Below, piece after piece: positions 27,324-36,081 of a stretch of DNA of 64,000 bases. The translations under genes and the position numbers were made by a program. The DNA is from Brucella pituitosa (GTDB taxonomy: Bacteria; Pseudomonadota; Alphaproteobacteria; Rhizobiales; Rhizobiaceae): positions 744,001-808,000 of the forward strand of contig NZ_PYSY02000001.1 of assembly GCF_003049685.1 (NCBI RefSeq). Reading direction: 5' to 3'. Numbering within the stretch: the first letter of the stretch is position 1; each line of letters begins with the position of its first letter. The notes under the pieces were generated by a model. That model was not told where the DNA came from and did no database searches. It saw only the letters and a program-made list of their open reading frames with translations.

Positions 27324-27370
27324 GGCCCGGAAAGCATGGATTTTCTACATGCGTTCCGGGCCATTATTTT
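27324..27370 (+). terminator. Terminator of mucR
   Basis: GGCCCGGAAAGCATG pairs with CATGCGTTCCGGGCC (one bulged position) and is followed by ATTATTTT. Confidence 0.85.
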
Positions 27371-27731
27371 ATGTTTGTTCATTTTTTGTGGGCATTCGGC
27401 GTATATTCCTCCCGCCGAGGCGGTCGAACGCCTGTTTTAAGGCGATATGGCGATTGAGGTCATAACTCCAGTGACTGTTGACGCCTTTCAGACGTTCACG
27501 TTCGATCAGACGACCGAGCTTTGTCTGCGCCTGTATCCGCTCTGCTTCCGGTGCGTTTAATAACTTATCCATATCAATCCCGGCGATCATTTGCAGTGCC
27601 ACGCGCTGCATCGCGCATATTCGCTCTTCTTTTCTCGCAGCCAGAAAATTTATGCTCGCTTGTTTCAGTGCAACTGCCTTCATTTTTATCCTCATCAGTT
27701 TGTTGCGGGTTCTGATGAGAGGATCGCTCAT
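27369..27731 (-). CDS. Hypothetical basic helical protein, 120 aa
   Basis: No family recognised. The protein is strongly basic and predicted mostly helical (KLMRIKMKAVALKQASINFLAARKEERI; EAERIQAQTKLGRLIERERLKG). No signal peptide or cysteine-rich motif. It converges on mucR across the mucR terminator and diverges from the DnaA-like gene, with which it shares a 138-base control region holding DnaA-box-like sites. Coding is supported by length, consistent codon use and the absence of an alternative frame; function unknown. Confidence 0.6.
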   Translation of the reverse strand: MSDPLIRTRNKLMRIKMKAVALKQASINFLAARKEERICAMQRVALQMIAGIDMDKLLNAPEAERIQAQTKLGRLIERERLKGVNSHWSYDLNRHIALKQAFDRLGGRNIRRMPTKNEQT

Positions 27732-27741
27732 GTTCGATGTT

Positions 27742-27816
27742 GTTGGATAAGATTCCTATTTAATATGATTGCAGTGGATATATGCCCCGCTTCACGTTGT
27801 AAAAAACTTATCCACG
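27742..27816. promoter_or_regulatory. Cluster of DnaA-box-like sequences upstream of the DnaA-domain gene
   Basis: TTATCCACG at 27808-27816 matches the DnaA box TTATCCACA at 8 of 9 bases. AGTGGATAT at 27773-27781 and GTTGGATAA at 27742-27750 match its complement at 7 of 9. The DNA between is AT-rich. Function is inferred. Confidence 0.45.
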
Positions 27817-27869
27817 CTTGCAATTTTCTCACTATAAGAAGATATTCCTATTACGGTGAGGAAAGATGA

Positions 27870-28322
27870 ATGTCTTTGGAACTAACAGATATCATCCATA
27901 CCCGGGCTGAGGCTCTTGAGGTTTTAAAAGTGATCGCAACGCGACACGGACGAGCACTCAAGATCGATAATTCTGGTCGTGCGTTGGGGCGAAGGCGTCA
28001 GGAAAAAAGCGTGGAACTTTGTGACGCTCTGATTGATCTGTTGTCCGCATATTTTGCTGTTAGCGGTGCAGAACTGCGCTCGCCCTTGCGATGCAGAAGG
28101 GAGGTGGCGCAAGTCAGGCAGTTGGGGATGTACCTTGCACACACGTCGTTCGGAATGGTGATGAGCGAAGTCGCGGTCGGGTTTGCCCGGGATCGCACTA
28201 CGGTCATGTATGCCTGCCATCTGGTGGAGGACAGGCGTGATGACGAAGATTACGATGCCATAGTTTCCAAGCTGGAAAAGATGGTCGGTCTGGGATTCTC
28301 TGCTTGGAGGATGGCAGCATGA
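27870..28322 (+). CDS. Orphan DnaA domain IV-like DNA-binding protein
   Basis: The 150-residue protein has only the C-terminal DNA-binding part of DnaA: RREVAQVRQLGMYLAHTSFGMVMSEVAVGFARDRTTVMYACHLVEDRR (residues about 78-125) follows the domain IV pattern 'R-x-x-A-M-Y-L ... E-I-(G)-x-x-F-G-R-D-H-T-T-V-x-H-A'. The usual D-H-T-T is D-R-T-T here. There is no AAA+ domain, so it cannot act as an initiator on its own; it probably binds DnaA-box-like DNA as a regulator. GAGG precedes the ATG. It overlaps the next gene as ATGA, so the two are coupled. Confidence 0.85.
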   Translation: MSLELTDIIHTRAEALEVLKVIATRHGRALKIDNSGRALGRRRQEKSVELCDALIDLLSAYFAVSGAELRSPLRCRREVAQVRQLGMYLAHTSFGMVMSEVAVGFARDRTTVMYACHLVEDRRDDEDYDAIVSKLEKMVGLGFSAWRMAA

Positions 28323-29098
28323 GCGATGTGTTTTCGACTTCGGAAGCCAGAATCCTGCGCTTTCTTAAGCACGGTGGATGTGATGTTCAGGATTCTGTAC
28401 GTGAAACGCACGTCTTGCTTGTGGGAGAGCAGGGAACAATCGCTGCAACGCGTGTAGAACTCGAGGCGATGCAGAAACGCGGCATTTTGCTCTGCGACGG
28501 GCAGCGGATAGTGATCTCTGGGGCTGCACGTAAGACTGCGAGTAAAAACATAAAAACTGCACGGAAGACGGAAACGGTCGAATTTGAGCATGGGGAAAGG
28601 ATCGAAATCAATCCGTCTGAATCTCCTCTGGCCAAGCTTTATCGTCTGCGCAATGGCGATGGCGAGAGTTTTATTTCTGACGATGAATTTCGTGCAGGCG
28701 AGCGATTGCGCGCTGATTTTACACGCGGCTCCATGATGCCGTCAATTTCCGCGCGATGGGATGTCGGCATCCGTAACTCATCGCGGTCGGGCCCAGGCGG
28801 AATGGCCGAACTCACGGATATTGCGCTTGCAAGTCGGATGCGGGTTGAGCGAGCGCTGGAAGCAGTCGGACCGGAGTTGAGCGGTGTCCTGATCGATGTG
28901 TGTTGTTTTCTGAAAGGGCTTGAGACCGTAGAGCGGGAACGTCAGTGGCCGGTGCGGTCAGGAAAAATGCTGCTTAAGACAGGTCTCGCCATGCTGCACA
29001 GGCATTACAGTCCACAGGCACAAGAACGGCGATCTCCTGAGGTTTTGCATTGGGGTGCGACCGACTATCGACCAACTGCTCACCCAAATCAGAGCTGA
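28319..29098 (+). CDS. DUF6456 domain protein
   Basis: A 259-residue protein translated from the ATG overlapping the stop of the DnaA-like gene. The N-terminal ~70 residues look like a winged-helix unit (ARILRFLKHGGCDVQ..., then GTIAATRVELEAMQKRGILLC). The C-terminal part from about residue 95 (SPLAKLYRLRNGDGESFISDDEFRAGERLRADFTR ... DVCCFLKGLETVERERQWPVRSGKMLLKTGLAMLHRHY) fits DUF6456, a helix-turn-helix-like family common beside DnaA-domain proteins in Rhizobiales. The conserved pairing suggests the two act together; the function is unknown. Confidence 0.82.
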   Translation: MSDVFSTSEARILRFLKHGGCDVQDSVRETHVLLVGEQGTIAATRVELEAMQKRGILLCDGQRIVISGAARKTASKNIKTARKTETVEFEHGERIEINPSESPLAKLYRLRNGDGESFISDDEFRAGERLRADFTRGSMMPSISARWDVGIRNSSRSGPGGMAELTDIALASRMRVERALEAVGPELSGVLIDVCCFLKGLETVERERQWPVRSGKMLLKTGLAMLHRHYSPQAQERRSPEVLHWGATDYRPTAHPNQS

Positions 29099-29150
29099 AT
29101 TAGAGCGTATCCCGAAAAGTGTGCAACGGTTTTTGGATAAGCTGCGCGGA
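29099..29150. repeat. Dispersed intergenic repeat, copy 7
   Basis: TAGAGCGTATCCCGAAAAG, TGTGCAACGG and a TTTTTGG run lie between the DUF6456 gene and the amidase gene. Confidence 0.55.
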
Positions 29151-29210
29151 TTGACTGCATTGACCTATCCAGAAGTTTGAATAAGAAGACGTCAAATACC
29201 GGGGGTTAAA

Positions 29211-30503
29211 ATGCAAAGCAGTCAGCAAAATCTGGAACGAGTTCTGTCAAAGCTGGAGGCGCGTGCAGGTGACGAACAGGTGTTCGGCACGGTCTATGCA
29301 GATGGAGCACGTGCTGAGGCTGATGCATCAGACAGACGCCTGAAAGAAGGGCGCTCACTCGGCCCGCTCGACGGACGAATTGTTTCGATCAAGGATTTGT
29401 TCGATGTGAGAGGGGAGCCGACATTAGCGGGTTCCGTCATTCGCAAATCGGCTTTGCATGCGAATAACGACGCAGTCGTCGTTCAGAGGCTGAAAGACGC
29501 CGGTGCAGTCATTGTTGGCAAAACCCATATGACAGAGTTTGCTTTTACTGCGGTCGGATTAAACCCGCATTACGGCGTGCCGGGTAATGCGATTGATTCA
29601 AGCCGGGTTCCCGGTGGTTCCTCCTCAGGCGCTGCGGTTTCTGCGGCTGAAGGTACCAGCGAGATAGCAATCGGCTCCGATACGGGCGGCTCCATTCGCA
29701 TCCCTGCGGCTCTGAATGGCTTGGTAGGCTTTAAACCAACCGCCCGTCGCATTCCGCTGGATGGCGCTTTTCCGCTGACGCCCGCTCTTGATTCAATCGG
29801 ACCTTTGGCCAAAACGGTCGCCGACTGCATTCTCGCGGATGCTGTGATGGCGGGTGAAGCGCCGATTCTGCCAGAGGCAGCATCGTTAGATGGACTGACC
29901 GTAGGATTGCCAAAAGGCCTGCTTTTGTCGGAGTCGGAACCAGAGGTAACTGCTGCATTCAACTCGGCAATTTCGGTTCTGACCGCAGCAGGCCTGCGGG
30001 TCGTTGAGCTGGAACTGGATGATCTCATTCTTCAACTGCGCGATGCGACGCGCATTGGTTCGATTGTAGGTATCGCAGCCAGTCGTATTCATGCCGAAAC
30101 ATGGCTCAAAGATCCAGACGCGAATGTCGATGACAGGGTAAAGCATACGCTTGCAAAGCGGTTGGGCGTCTCGGATGAGGACTTCGCAGCATTGATGCAG
30201 ACGAGAACACGGCTCGCATATGAAATGGAACAACGGCTAGCTGGCATTGATTTTTTTGTGACGCCGACAACGCCGATTGTTGCGCCAACAATTGCATCGG
30301 TCAGCGACAATTCTGCCGAATATGACCGCGTTGAGAGCCTATTGTTGCGAAATACGCAAATTGCCAATCAATTTGATCTTTGCAGCATAACGCTGCCGCT
30401 GCCTGTTACGGGGTTACCGGTCGGTCTGATGATGACGGCACGCCATGGAACCGACAGGCAATTGCTGTCCGCAGCACTGTCGGTTGAACGCTTGTTAGGC
30501 TGA
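29211..30503 (+). CDS. Amidase-signature family amidohydrolase
   Basis: The 430-residue enzyme has the complete Ser-cisSer-Lys triad: Lys61 (VSIKDLFDV), cis-Ser137 in VPGGSSSGAAV, and nucleophile Ser161 in GSDTGGSIRIPAA. The 24-residue spacing between the two serines equals that of known members. The family hydrolyses amides; GatA of the tRNA amidotransferase is a member but the lack of adjacent gatC/gatB and the shorter length point to a stand-alone amidase. Substrate unknown. Its last nine bases overlap the end of the converging sufE. Confidence 0.9.
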   Translation: MQSSQQNLERVLSKLEARAGDEQVFGTVYADGARAEADASDRRLKEGRSLGPLDGRIVSIKDLFDVRGEPTLAGSVIRKSALHANNDAVVVQRLKDAGAVIVGKTHMTEFAFTAVGLNPHYGVPGNAIDSSRVPGGSSSGAAVSAAEGTSEIAIGSDTGGSIRIPAALNGLVGFKPTARRIPLDGAFPLTPALDSIGPLAKTVADCILADAVMAGEAPILPEAASLDGLTVGLPKGLLLSESEPEVTAAFNSAISVLTAAGLRVVELELDDLILQLRDATRIGSIVGIAASRIHAETWLKDPDANVDDRVKHTLAKRLGVSDEDFAALMQTRTRLAYEMEQRLAGIDFFVTPTTPIVAPTIASVSDNSAEYDRVESLLLRNTQIANQFDLCSITLPLPVTGLPVGLMMTARHGTDRQLLSAALSVERLLG

Positions 30504-30920
30504 AACTTTGAGCGCTTCGGCATCACGGCGAATACGCGCGACCATGGAACGCAAACCGTTGGAGCGCTGCGGTGTGAGATGCTCATCAAGTCCAAGCTTT
30601 TTGAGCACTTCCTCCGGATCAGACGATACGATTTCTGAAGCCTTACGACCTGAATAGAAGGCGAGCACGATTGCAACCAGACCGCGCACAATATGCGCAT
30701 CAGAATCGCCCAGAAATTCAATAACCGGATCATCACCTTCATGCGGAATGGTCTTGAGCCACACTTGGCTGACACAGCCCTGCACTTTGTGAGCAGCATC
30801 GCGGGCATCGTCTGGATAGGCTGGTAATTCCTTGCCGAGATCAATCACATAACGATAGCGGTCTTCCCAATCGTCGAGAAATTCGAAGTCGGAGATGATG
30901 CTGTCGATGGTGGTAGTCAT
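30495..30920 (-). CDS. sufE: Cysteine desulfuration protein SufE
   Basis: The 141-residue protein accepts sulphur from the SufS desulphurase for Fe-S cluster assembly. The acceptor Cys49 lies in KVQGCVSQVW; SNGLRSMVARI near the C-terminus is also typical. The ATG at 30920 gives the usual MTTTIDSIISDFEFLDDWEDR opening; an upstream frame to 30977 adds non-family residues. Not linked to other suf genes in this window. It overlaps the amidase gene tail to tail. Confidence 0.94.
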   Translation of the reverse strand: MTTTIDSIISDFEFLDDWEDRYRYVIDLGKELPAYPDDARDAAHKVQGCVSQVWLKTIPHEGDDPVIEFLGDSDAHIVRGLVAIVLAFYSGRKASEIVSSDPEEVLKKLGLDEHLTPQRSNGLRSMVARIRRDAEALKVSA

Positions 30921-31043
30921 GATACTTGCCCGAAATCCATTTGGTATATGCGGCCTATATAGTGACAAAAGCCGCAAACGTCACGGAAAACCGTTAGTTC
31001 TTTGTAGGAATTGCGCTGGTTCGATAATGCTTAGGAATAATAG

Positions 31044-31511
31044 TTAGAGCGGTTCCGACGATTCAATCTTAGCTGGAACCGCTTTAAGCGTACGCAGTGC
31101 CACTGAGCGCGGTGTGGGAATCGGAACAATGTGTGACGAGCTTGATGTCGGCTCGGCTGGCAGCTCTTGTTTCGCGACAATGGGCACAACTGGATCAGAT
31201 GATTGCTGTTTTGTGCCGAAACGGTCGCTCAGATATTCGAGTATGCCGCCGCTACGTTCGAGCATTCCACTTGCGGCGCTGGAAAGAAATGATGTTCCGT
31301 TCTCACAGAACGAAGGGTTGTTTACACAGAGCTTGCCGATTTCCAACGCTGTTTTGCCATTGGCCAATAGCTGATCAACGGAGTCGGGCTCGCCTTTGGC
31401 CTGAACCGAAGCCTTTTGAGGCGTTGTTTTTTCGTCCGCAGGAAAGAAGTGCGGCATTACCATGAATGCCAGCGACAGCCAGATTGCGGATTTGATGAGA
31501 AAACGGATCAT
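31044..31511 (-). CDS. DUF5330 family protein, membrane-anchored
   Basis: A 155-residue protein with an N-terminal hydrophobic anchor (FLIKSAIWLSLAFMVMPHFF) and a short conserved stretch GKTALEIGKLCVNNPSFCENG (residues about 52-72) containing two Cys, which defines DUF5330 in Rhizobiales. The tail is Ser/Pro-rich and variable. The last ~15 codons lie within a palindrome of the dispersed-repeat type (AGCGGTTCC at 31048-31056 against GGAACCGCT at 31075-31083), so the C-terminus may derive from a repeat insertion. Function unknown. Confidence 0.78.
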   Translation of the reverse strand: MIRFLIKSAIWLSLAFMVMPHFFPADEKTTPQKASVQAKGEPDSVDQLLANGKTALEIGKLCVNNPSFCENGTSFLSSAASGMLERSGGILEYLSDRFGTKQQSSDPVVPIVAKQELPAEPTSSSSHIVPIPTPRSVALRTLKAVPAKIESSEPL

Positions 31512-31818
31512 TACGCTCGGGGTTTGTTGGCCGGGATTGGTGGGATCATTGTCCTCTCAATTTGAAAAGATTCCGTAACCAAGTGGTTAGAGACTGTCAG
31601 GAGCGGTTGTCATAGGCGCGAGAGAGCCTCCAGCGTGTCGATATCCACCATCTGTTTACCATAGCGGAAAAACTCGGGCTCTGATCTGTCAGATTCTGCA
31701 TAGAGACGTTCAAGATGCTCTCGCTTTATCGTTTCTTTAAAGCCTCACCTGCAATTCTAGCGTCAACAGGCAGATCCCTGATGGATAAGCCGCGCGAGTA
31801 TTGAGTGGGTAAGGCAAG
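31512..31818. other. Intergenic region with a possible gene remnant
   Basis: Between divergent genes. No gene with a start codon is visible, but on the minus strand a 44-codon open stretch (31610-31744) reads like protein (ERLYAESDRSEPEFFRYG) without a usable start. The promoters of the DUF5330 and histidine kinase genes must lie here. Confidence 0.4.
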
Positions 31819-33669
31819 TTGAACGCCATTCTTTTAAACGTAGCACAGACCGTAGGCACGAAGGTGCAGGCGTTTGCGCGTTTTCACGAACGTTTTTGCC
31901 AGCGCTGGACCGAGCAGTCGGATGCATCTGCGATTCGGGTTGTTGGCTCGTTCATGCTCGTTCCGGTTCTCCTGTTTGCCGCCGTGCTCGCTTCTGGTGT
32001 TACGACAGATTTTGCAGCACTTGCTGTGCTCGGTGCCAGTTTCGCCGGCGCTGCGATGATTTTCTGTGCTTTGAGCCTGATGGGCTTGAGTGTCACTGCT
32101 CTTGGAACATTGAATTTCGCGATCTATGGCGCGGGTCTTGCCGCAATTGGTATATTTGCGAGCACCAGCACTATCGCTCTTTGGGTGATGGCCGCAGCCT
32201 TGCCGCTTGAGGTCTGGTTTGTAAGCCGCAAGCCCTTGGCAACGTTTGCAGGTGTGCCGCTTGCAGGGTTGGTTTTGAGCACTTTTGCACTGACAAGCGG
32301 TACTTCAGTTGCTGGTGGATCATTGGCGTCGCTGATCGTCTTGATGCTTTACGTGGCAAGCCTCGTTGCTCGCAGCTTCACAATTAAAAGTGCTGTTGCA
32401 TCGAAACCGCTCGCACAGCAAAAGCCCGTGGTTGCAAAGGGCGATGTTCAGCTCTCAATGGATTTTGAGGGTGTCATCACCGAGATTGATACACAGTCGG
32501 CAGCACTTCTCGGCGTAGAGCCTAAGATGTGTGAAGGCATTGCATTGATTGACCGCGTTCACGTCGCTGATCGGGTAGAATATCTATCGCTTCTTGCAGA
32601 CTTGCGTTCGGGTCATTCTGCGCGTCCGGCGAATATCCGCCTGCGCACGCTTGAGAATGGCAATCCGGTTTTCCTCGCTTTCCGCATGGAAGGTCTTGCC
32701 GTCAATGGCATCATTACACTTGTTGGGCGCTCGCTTGAGGGTGAACAGAAGCTTATTGAAGAAATCAATGCGCTGAAGGCGCAGCTTGAAGCCGAGCGTA
32801 TCGGCAAAGGTCGTCTGCTCGCAACTGTGAGCCATGAACTGCGCACGCCATTAAACTCGATCATCGGCTTTTCAGATATGCTGTCGCATGAAATGGGCTG
32901 CCAGCTGCAGAATGAAAAGCAGCGCGAATATGCAGGTCTTATTCATAAGTCGGGCCATTATCTGCTGGAGCTGGTGAACTCAGTGCTTGATAATTCGCGG
33001 CTTGAAATTGGCACTTATCGCATTGAACCACAGAGTTTCATTTTCCGCGACGCGGCTGAAATGTGTGCCGCAGTCATGCTCCCGCAAGCTGAAAAGAAGG
33101 GCCTTGCGCTTTGCCATCGTGTGAATGCGACTACGGGAGAAGTGGTGGCCGACCGTCGCGCAGTGCAGCAGATTTTGCTCAACCTCACAGCCAATGCGGT
33201 AAAGTTCACGGAATCGGGCGGTTGCGTCACTATCGATGCGGCGCGCGTGATGGTCGATGGCCGGCCTCAGCTCGAAATTATCGTTTCCGATACTGGTATT
33301 GGTATCGAGCCAGAAGACATGCAGCGCATTGGATCGCCTTTCGTGCGGGCCGACAATAACTATACACGCGCGCAAGAGGGGACTGGTCTTGGCCTGTCAG
33401 TGGTCAAGGGCTTGGTGGAACTGCACCAGGGCACAATGCAAATTAAAAGCTGTGTGGGCGAAGGAACGGTCGTAACCGTTCACTTGCCAGTGGCGGGTCC
33501 GCAAAAACTGTTCGAACAGGATTTTTTGGGAGCAGAAGATCAACAGCAGCTTGGCACGGTGATTGACATGCACCGTCACCAGGGAGAACGGAATAATGAG
33601 TGGCAGAAAGACGAAGACCGGGAACAAGGCCCAGAGCGGATCGATGCGCAAACCCGCAAAACAGCATAG
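31819..33669 (+). CDS. Membrane PAS-domain sensor histidine kinase
   Basis: The 616-residue protein has about five to six membrane segments (residues 40-195), a PAS-like domain (about 210-315, LSMDFEGVITEIDTQSAALLGVEP), the phospho-acceptor box TVSHELRTPLNSIIGFSDMLSHEM near residue 335, and an ATPase domain with NLTANAVKFTESGG, VSDTGIGIEPEDM and EGTGLGLSVVKGLVELH. The H-box resembles the DivJ/PleC/PdhS group that controls DivK in alphaproteobacteria, but assignment to one of them is not certain. No response regulator is adjacent. The start is a TTG preceded by AAGG; no better start exists before the first membrane segment. Confidence 0.88.
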   Translation: MNAILLNVAQTVGTKVQAFARFHERFCQRWTEQSDASAIRVVGSFMLVPVLLFAAVLASGVTTDFAALAVLGASFAGAAMIFCALSLMGLSVTALGTLNFAIYGAGLAAIGIFASTSTIALWVMAAALPLEVWFVSRKPLATFAGVPLAGLVLSTFALTSGTSVAGGSLASLIVLMLYVASLVARSFTIKSAVASKPLAQQKPVVAKGDVQLSMDFEGVITEIDTQSAALLGVEPKMCEGIALIDRVHVADRVEYLSLLADLRSGHSARPANIRLRTLENGNPVFLAFRMEGLAVNGIITLVGRSLEGEQKLIEEINALKAQLEAERIGKGRLLATVSHELRTPLNSIIGFSDMLSHEMGCQLQNEKQREYAGLIHKSGHYLLELVNSVLDNSRLEIGTYRIEPQSFIFRDAAEMCAAVMLPQAEKKGLALCHRVNATTGEVVADRRAVQQILLNLTANAVKFTESGGCVTIDAARVMVDGRPQLEIIVSDTGIGIEPEDMQRIGSPFVRADNNYTRAQEGTGLGLSVVKGLVELHQGTMQIKSCVGEGTVVTVHLPVAGPQKLFEQDFLGAEDQQQLGTVIDMHRHQGERNNEWQKDEDREQGPERIDAQTRKTA

Positions 33670-34618
33670 TTTCGGCCGCCGCCTGCTCAAATTCTTTTTC
33701 AGCTCGGCTTCCGCGCTGGCGATTTTCGCTGGCGATTTCATTGTACGCAATCCCGTCCTAACGGGCGGTGCAACAGCGTTTGCCGTGGTGTTGGGCTTTG
33801 TTTCGGCCAACGCACTCTGGTATCAACCCGAAGCACATAATGCAGTCTTCTTCAAAACACGTGCAGACTTCGTCTTCAAGGCAACGCCGCGCGCAGTTCT
33901 GCCCGGCACGGCTGAAGTAGATAAACCTCAAGAATCGCTAACGAAAACTGCAAGCACAGAAACGCCTGAGACCACACTACCGCAATCGCAGACGGAAGTC
34001 GCAGAATTGTCTCCGGATCGGTTGCAAGTTACAGGTTCTATCGATGAGATGCTGCCAGCGCTTGCGCCCAATGCCGATATTGAGATCGCACGGCTGCAAC
34101 AAAGGCTGTTGACGCTCGGCATCTACCAAGGCGCAGTTGATGGCTTCACAGGTCCTCAAACCCGTGAGGCTATCGACCGTTGGCAGGCTCTTCAGAAGAA
34201 GGTTAGCGTTCCGGCACAAAATGGTGCAACGCAGGCGACAACTGAAGACGACGTGGCTAAGGTGATCGACTTGGCCGTACCGTCGCCCCGCCCTGAGCCT
34301 GCTGTCTTGAAAGCCGACAAAATGGCAAAGCGTGCGCCCGATCTTGCTTCGCTGGAACGCAAGCCAGCACAGGAAAAGAAGCAAACAGCGGCAGCACCAG
34401 CAGTGCAGCAGCAGGCGAATATCTCCTCACAGGACATCGTGCGTGTGCAGGCTGGCCTGAAGGCTTTTGGCAATGAAATGGTGAGTGTTGACGGTGTTCC
34501 GGGTAAATCCACACAGGATGCTATTCGCGAGTTCCAGAAACTGTTCAACTTGCGGGTAACCGGCGAAGTTGACGCTGCATTGATCTCCAAAATGCGTGAA
34601 ATCGGGCTCATAAGTTGA
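33596..34618 (+). CDS. Membrane-anchored peptidoglycan-binding domain protein
   Basis: The 340-residue protein has a basic N-terminus, one membrane segment (about residues 50-75, NPVLTGGATAFAVVLGFVSANALWY), a low-complexity linker, and two PG_binding_1 repeats: IARLQQRLLTLGIYQGAVDGFTGPQTREAIDRWQ (about 175-210) and VRVQAGLKAFGNEMVSVDGVPGKSTQDAIREFQ (about 280-315). It likely tethers the inner membrane to the wall. The ATG at 33596 after GGGAGAACGG lies 74 bases inside the upstream kinase gene in another frame, so the two genes are tightly linked. Confidence 0.82.
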   Translation: MSGRKTKTGNKAQSGSMRKPAKQHSFGRRLLKFFFSSASALAIFAGDFIVRNPVLTGGATAFAVVLGFVSANALWYQPEAHNAVFFKTRADFVFKATPRAVLPGTAEVDKPQESLTKTASTETPETTLPQSQTEVAELSPDRLQVTGSIDEMLPALAPNADIEIARLQQRLLTLGIYQGAVDGFTGPQTREAIDRWQALQKKVSVPAQNGATQATTEDDVAKVIDLAVPSPRPEPAVLKADKMAKRAPDLASLERKPAQEKKQTAAAPAVQQQANISSQDIVRVQAGLKAFGNEMVSVDGVPGKSTQDAIREFQKLFNLRVTGEVDAALISKMREIGLIS

Positions 34619-34631
34619 TCCAAGGTGAACC

Positions 34632-34982
34632 ATGCGCCTGACATCGGATTTCTGGGTTTCGGCATTGATCCGTAAAGTACAGGGAGAGGGCGGCTTTGCT
34701 TATCTCGCCCGTCGTGGTGCTAAAGAAGCAGGTGCGATCTTCATCAAGCTCAGCTCGCGCTTCGGCACCTGCGACCTATACTCACCAGCTCCGCAAACGT
34801 CCTATGAAGAAAATACCGATGGAGAGCGCATGTTTTTGCGTATCCTCCATGATGTCGAGGATATCAAAGCAAGTGAGCGTATGGAGCGCGAAGTCCGCTT
34901 TGATCCTGATCTGTGGTTAATTGAGTTGGAAGATGTTGCCGACCCGGCGAGCCTGTTTTTAGTTACACCGGATAGTTTATAG
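34632..34982 (+). CDS. DUF1491 family protein
   Basis: A 116-residue protein matching DUF1491: MRLTSDFWVSALIRKVQGEGGFAYLARRGAKEAGAIFIKL at the start and RFDPDLWLIELEDV near the end are typical. Family members are small alphaproteobacterial proteins of unknown role. It follows the peptidoglycan-binding gene by 13 bases and is probably in the same transcript; the stop overlaps the end of the converging DUF2336 gene. Confidence 0.88.
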   Translation: MRLTSDFWVSALIRKVQGEGGFAYLARRGAKEAGAIFIKLSSRFGTCDLYSPAPQTSYEENTDGERMFLRILHDVEDIKASERMEREVRFDPDLWLIELEDVADPASLFLVTPDSL

Positions 34983-35957
34983 GCTCGAACGCAGCGTTGC
35001 CGGGTTTTCATCCGCAGCAGTTATCATCTCGCGCAGTTTGCTGCGCAGTAGTTTCGACATGTCATCAGCTTTCCAGCGCCGCACAAGCATCATCGCTTTC
35101 TCGCGGTCGATAGAACGATAGATCTGAATGAATTCTCGCAGGCTATGGCGGTCCGCTGCAACGGGGCCCAGAATTGCGGACATGGTCATGAAGCATTCGG
35201 CGGCTGATAGGCCGAGTGCACGTAAGGCTATCGGCAGATGCGATTCTGGCCATTGGCCGATAATGCGGTCTGCACGTTCAAACGATACGTCCAGTGAATC
35301 GGCCAATGCTGTGCGGAAAATCTGATCATCAATCAAAAGTGCTGTGTCGATAAGGTGTTCGGGGCCCGACAGCGCACTTGTGCCGAAAAAAGACGGCTGC
35401 TGGGGTAAGTCATTATTCGGATTTTCGTTGTTGCTCAGATCCGCCGATGTGCTGGGCATATCGGTTTCAAGACCAGCAAGATTTTCCTGTAATGCCAACA
35501 AGCGATCAATTGCTGGATCAGCGAAGCTTTGCAGCACGCCTTTTAATATTGGGTCGTCAGACTGCCTGCGCGCGATGGCGCGGGCATGGGCAAGGCCGTT
35601 CTTACCGATAGTCTCGACGAGATCTTCTGACCTGAGAACCGGAGAACGCAGAAGAATAGGGGCCGAAATCTCAACGGGTTCGTTTGCGAGCGACAGGACA
35701 AGACGGCGCGGTGCTTCTTCGATCTGCGCAATTGCATGGGCAGCTTGCCGTTTGCCGCGCATGGTTGCACGCTCAAGCAGCGGAAATGTCAGGTCTTCAA
35801 GCTGATGAGCTTCCTGACGTCCGGGACGCGTGATCGAGGCAAACGCAGCTATTGCAGCGACCAGAAGGTCGTCTGCTTTGCTACCATCAGCTCTTGATTT
35901 TGATTGGTTCCGATTACCTGAAATCTCTTCCAGGATGCGGAACTGATCGTTTGTCAC
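34977..35957 (-). CDS. DUF2336 family protein
   Basis: A 326-residue, mainly helical protein of the DUF2336 family (HEAT-like repeats): LLERATMRGKRQAAHAIAQIEEAPRRLVLSLANEPVEISAPIL and LVETIGKNGLAHARAIARRQSD are characteristic. A PdeM/PilZ-like catalytic site is absent. In Caulobacter and relatives DUF2336 proteins are linked with flagellar or surface regulation, but nothing here shows this. Monocistronic. Confidence 0.85.
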   Translation of the reverse strand: MTNDQFRILEEISGNRNQSKSRADGSKADDLLVAAIAAFASITRPGRQEAHQLEDLTFPLLERATMRGKRQAAHAIAQIEEAPRRLVLSLANEPVEISAPILLRSPVLRSEDLVETIGKNGLAHARAIARRQSDDPILKGVLQSFADPAIDRLLALQENLAGLETDMPSTSADLSNNENPNNDLPQQPSFFGTSALSGPEHLIDTALLIDDQIFRTALADSLDVSFERADRIIGQWPESHLPIALRALGLSAAECFMTMSAILGPVAADRHSLREFIQIYRSIDREKAMMLVRRWKADDMSKLLRSKLREMITAADENPATLRSSL

Positions 35958-36081
35958 GCAAGGTACTCCGGTAGGCTAAAACTATTAACGCGGCCTGCCG
36001 CATGTCGGCAGATTGGATAATAGGTATGAAGCCTTAGCAACTTATTAACCGTGAGTAAGAAAGTGTCTGTTTTGCAGGTGG

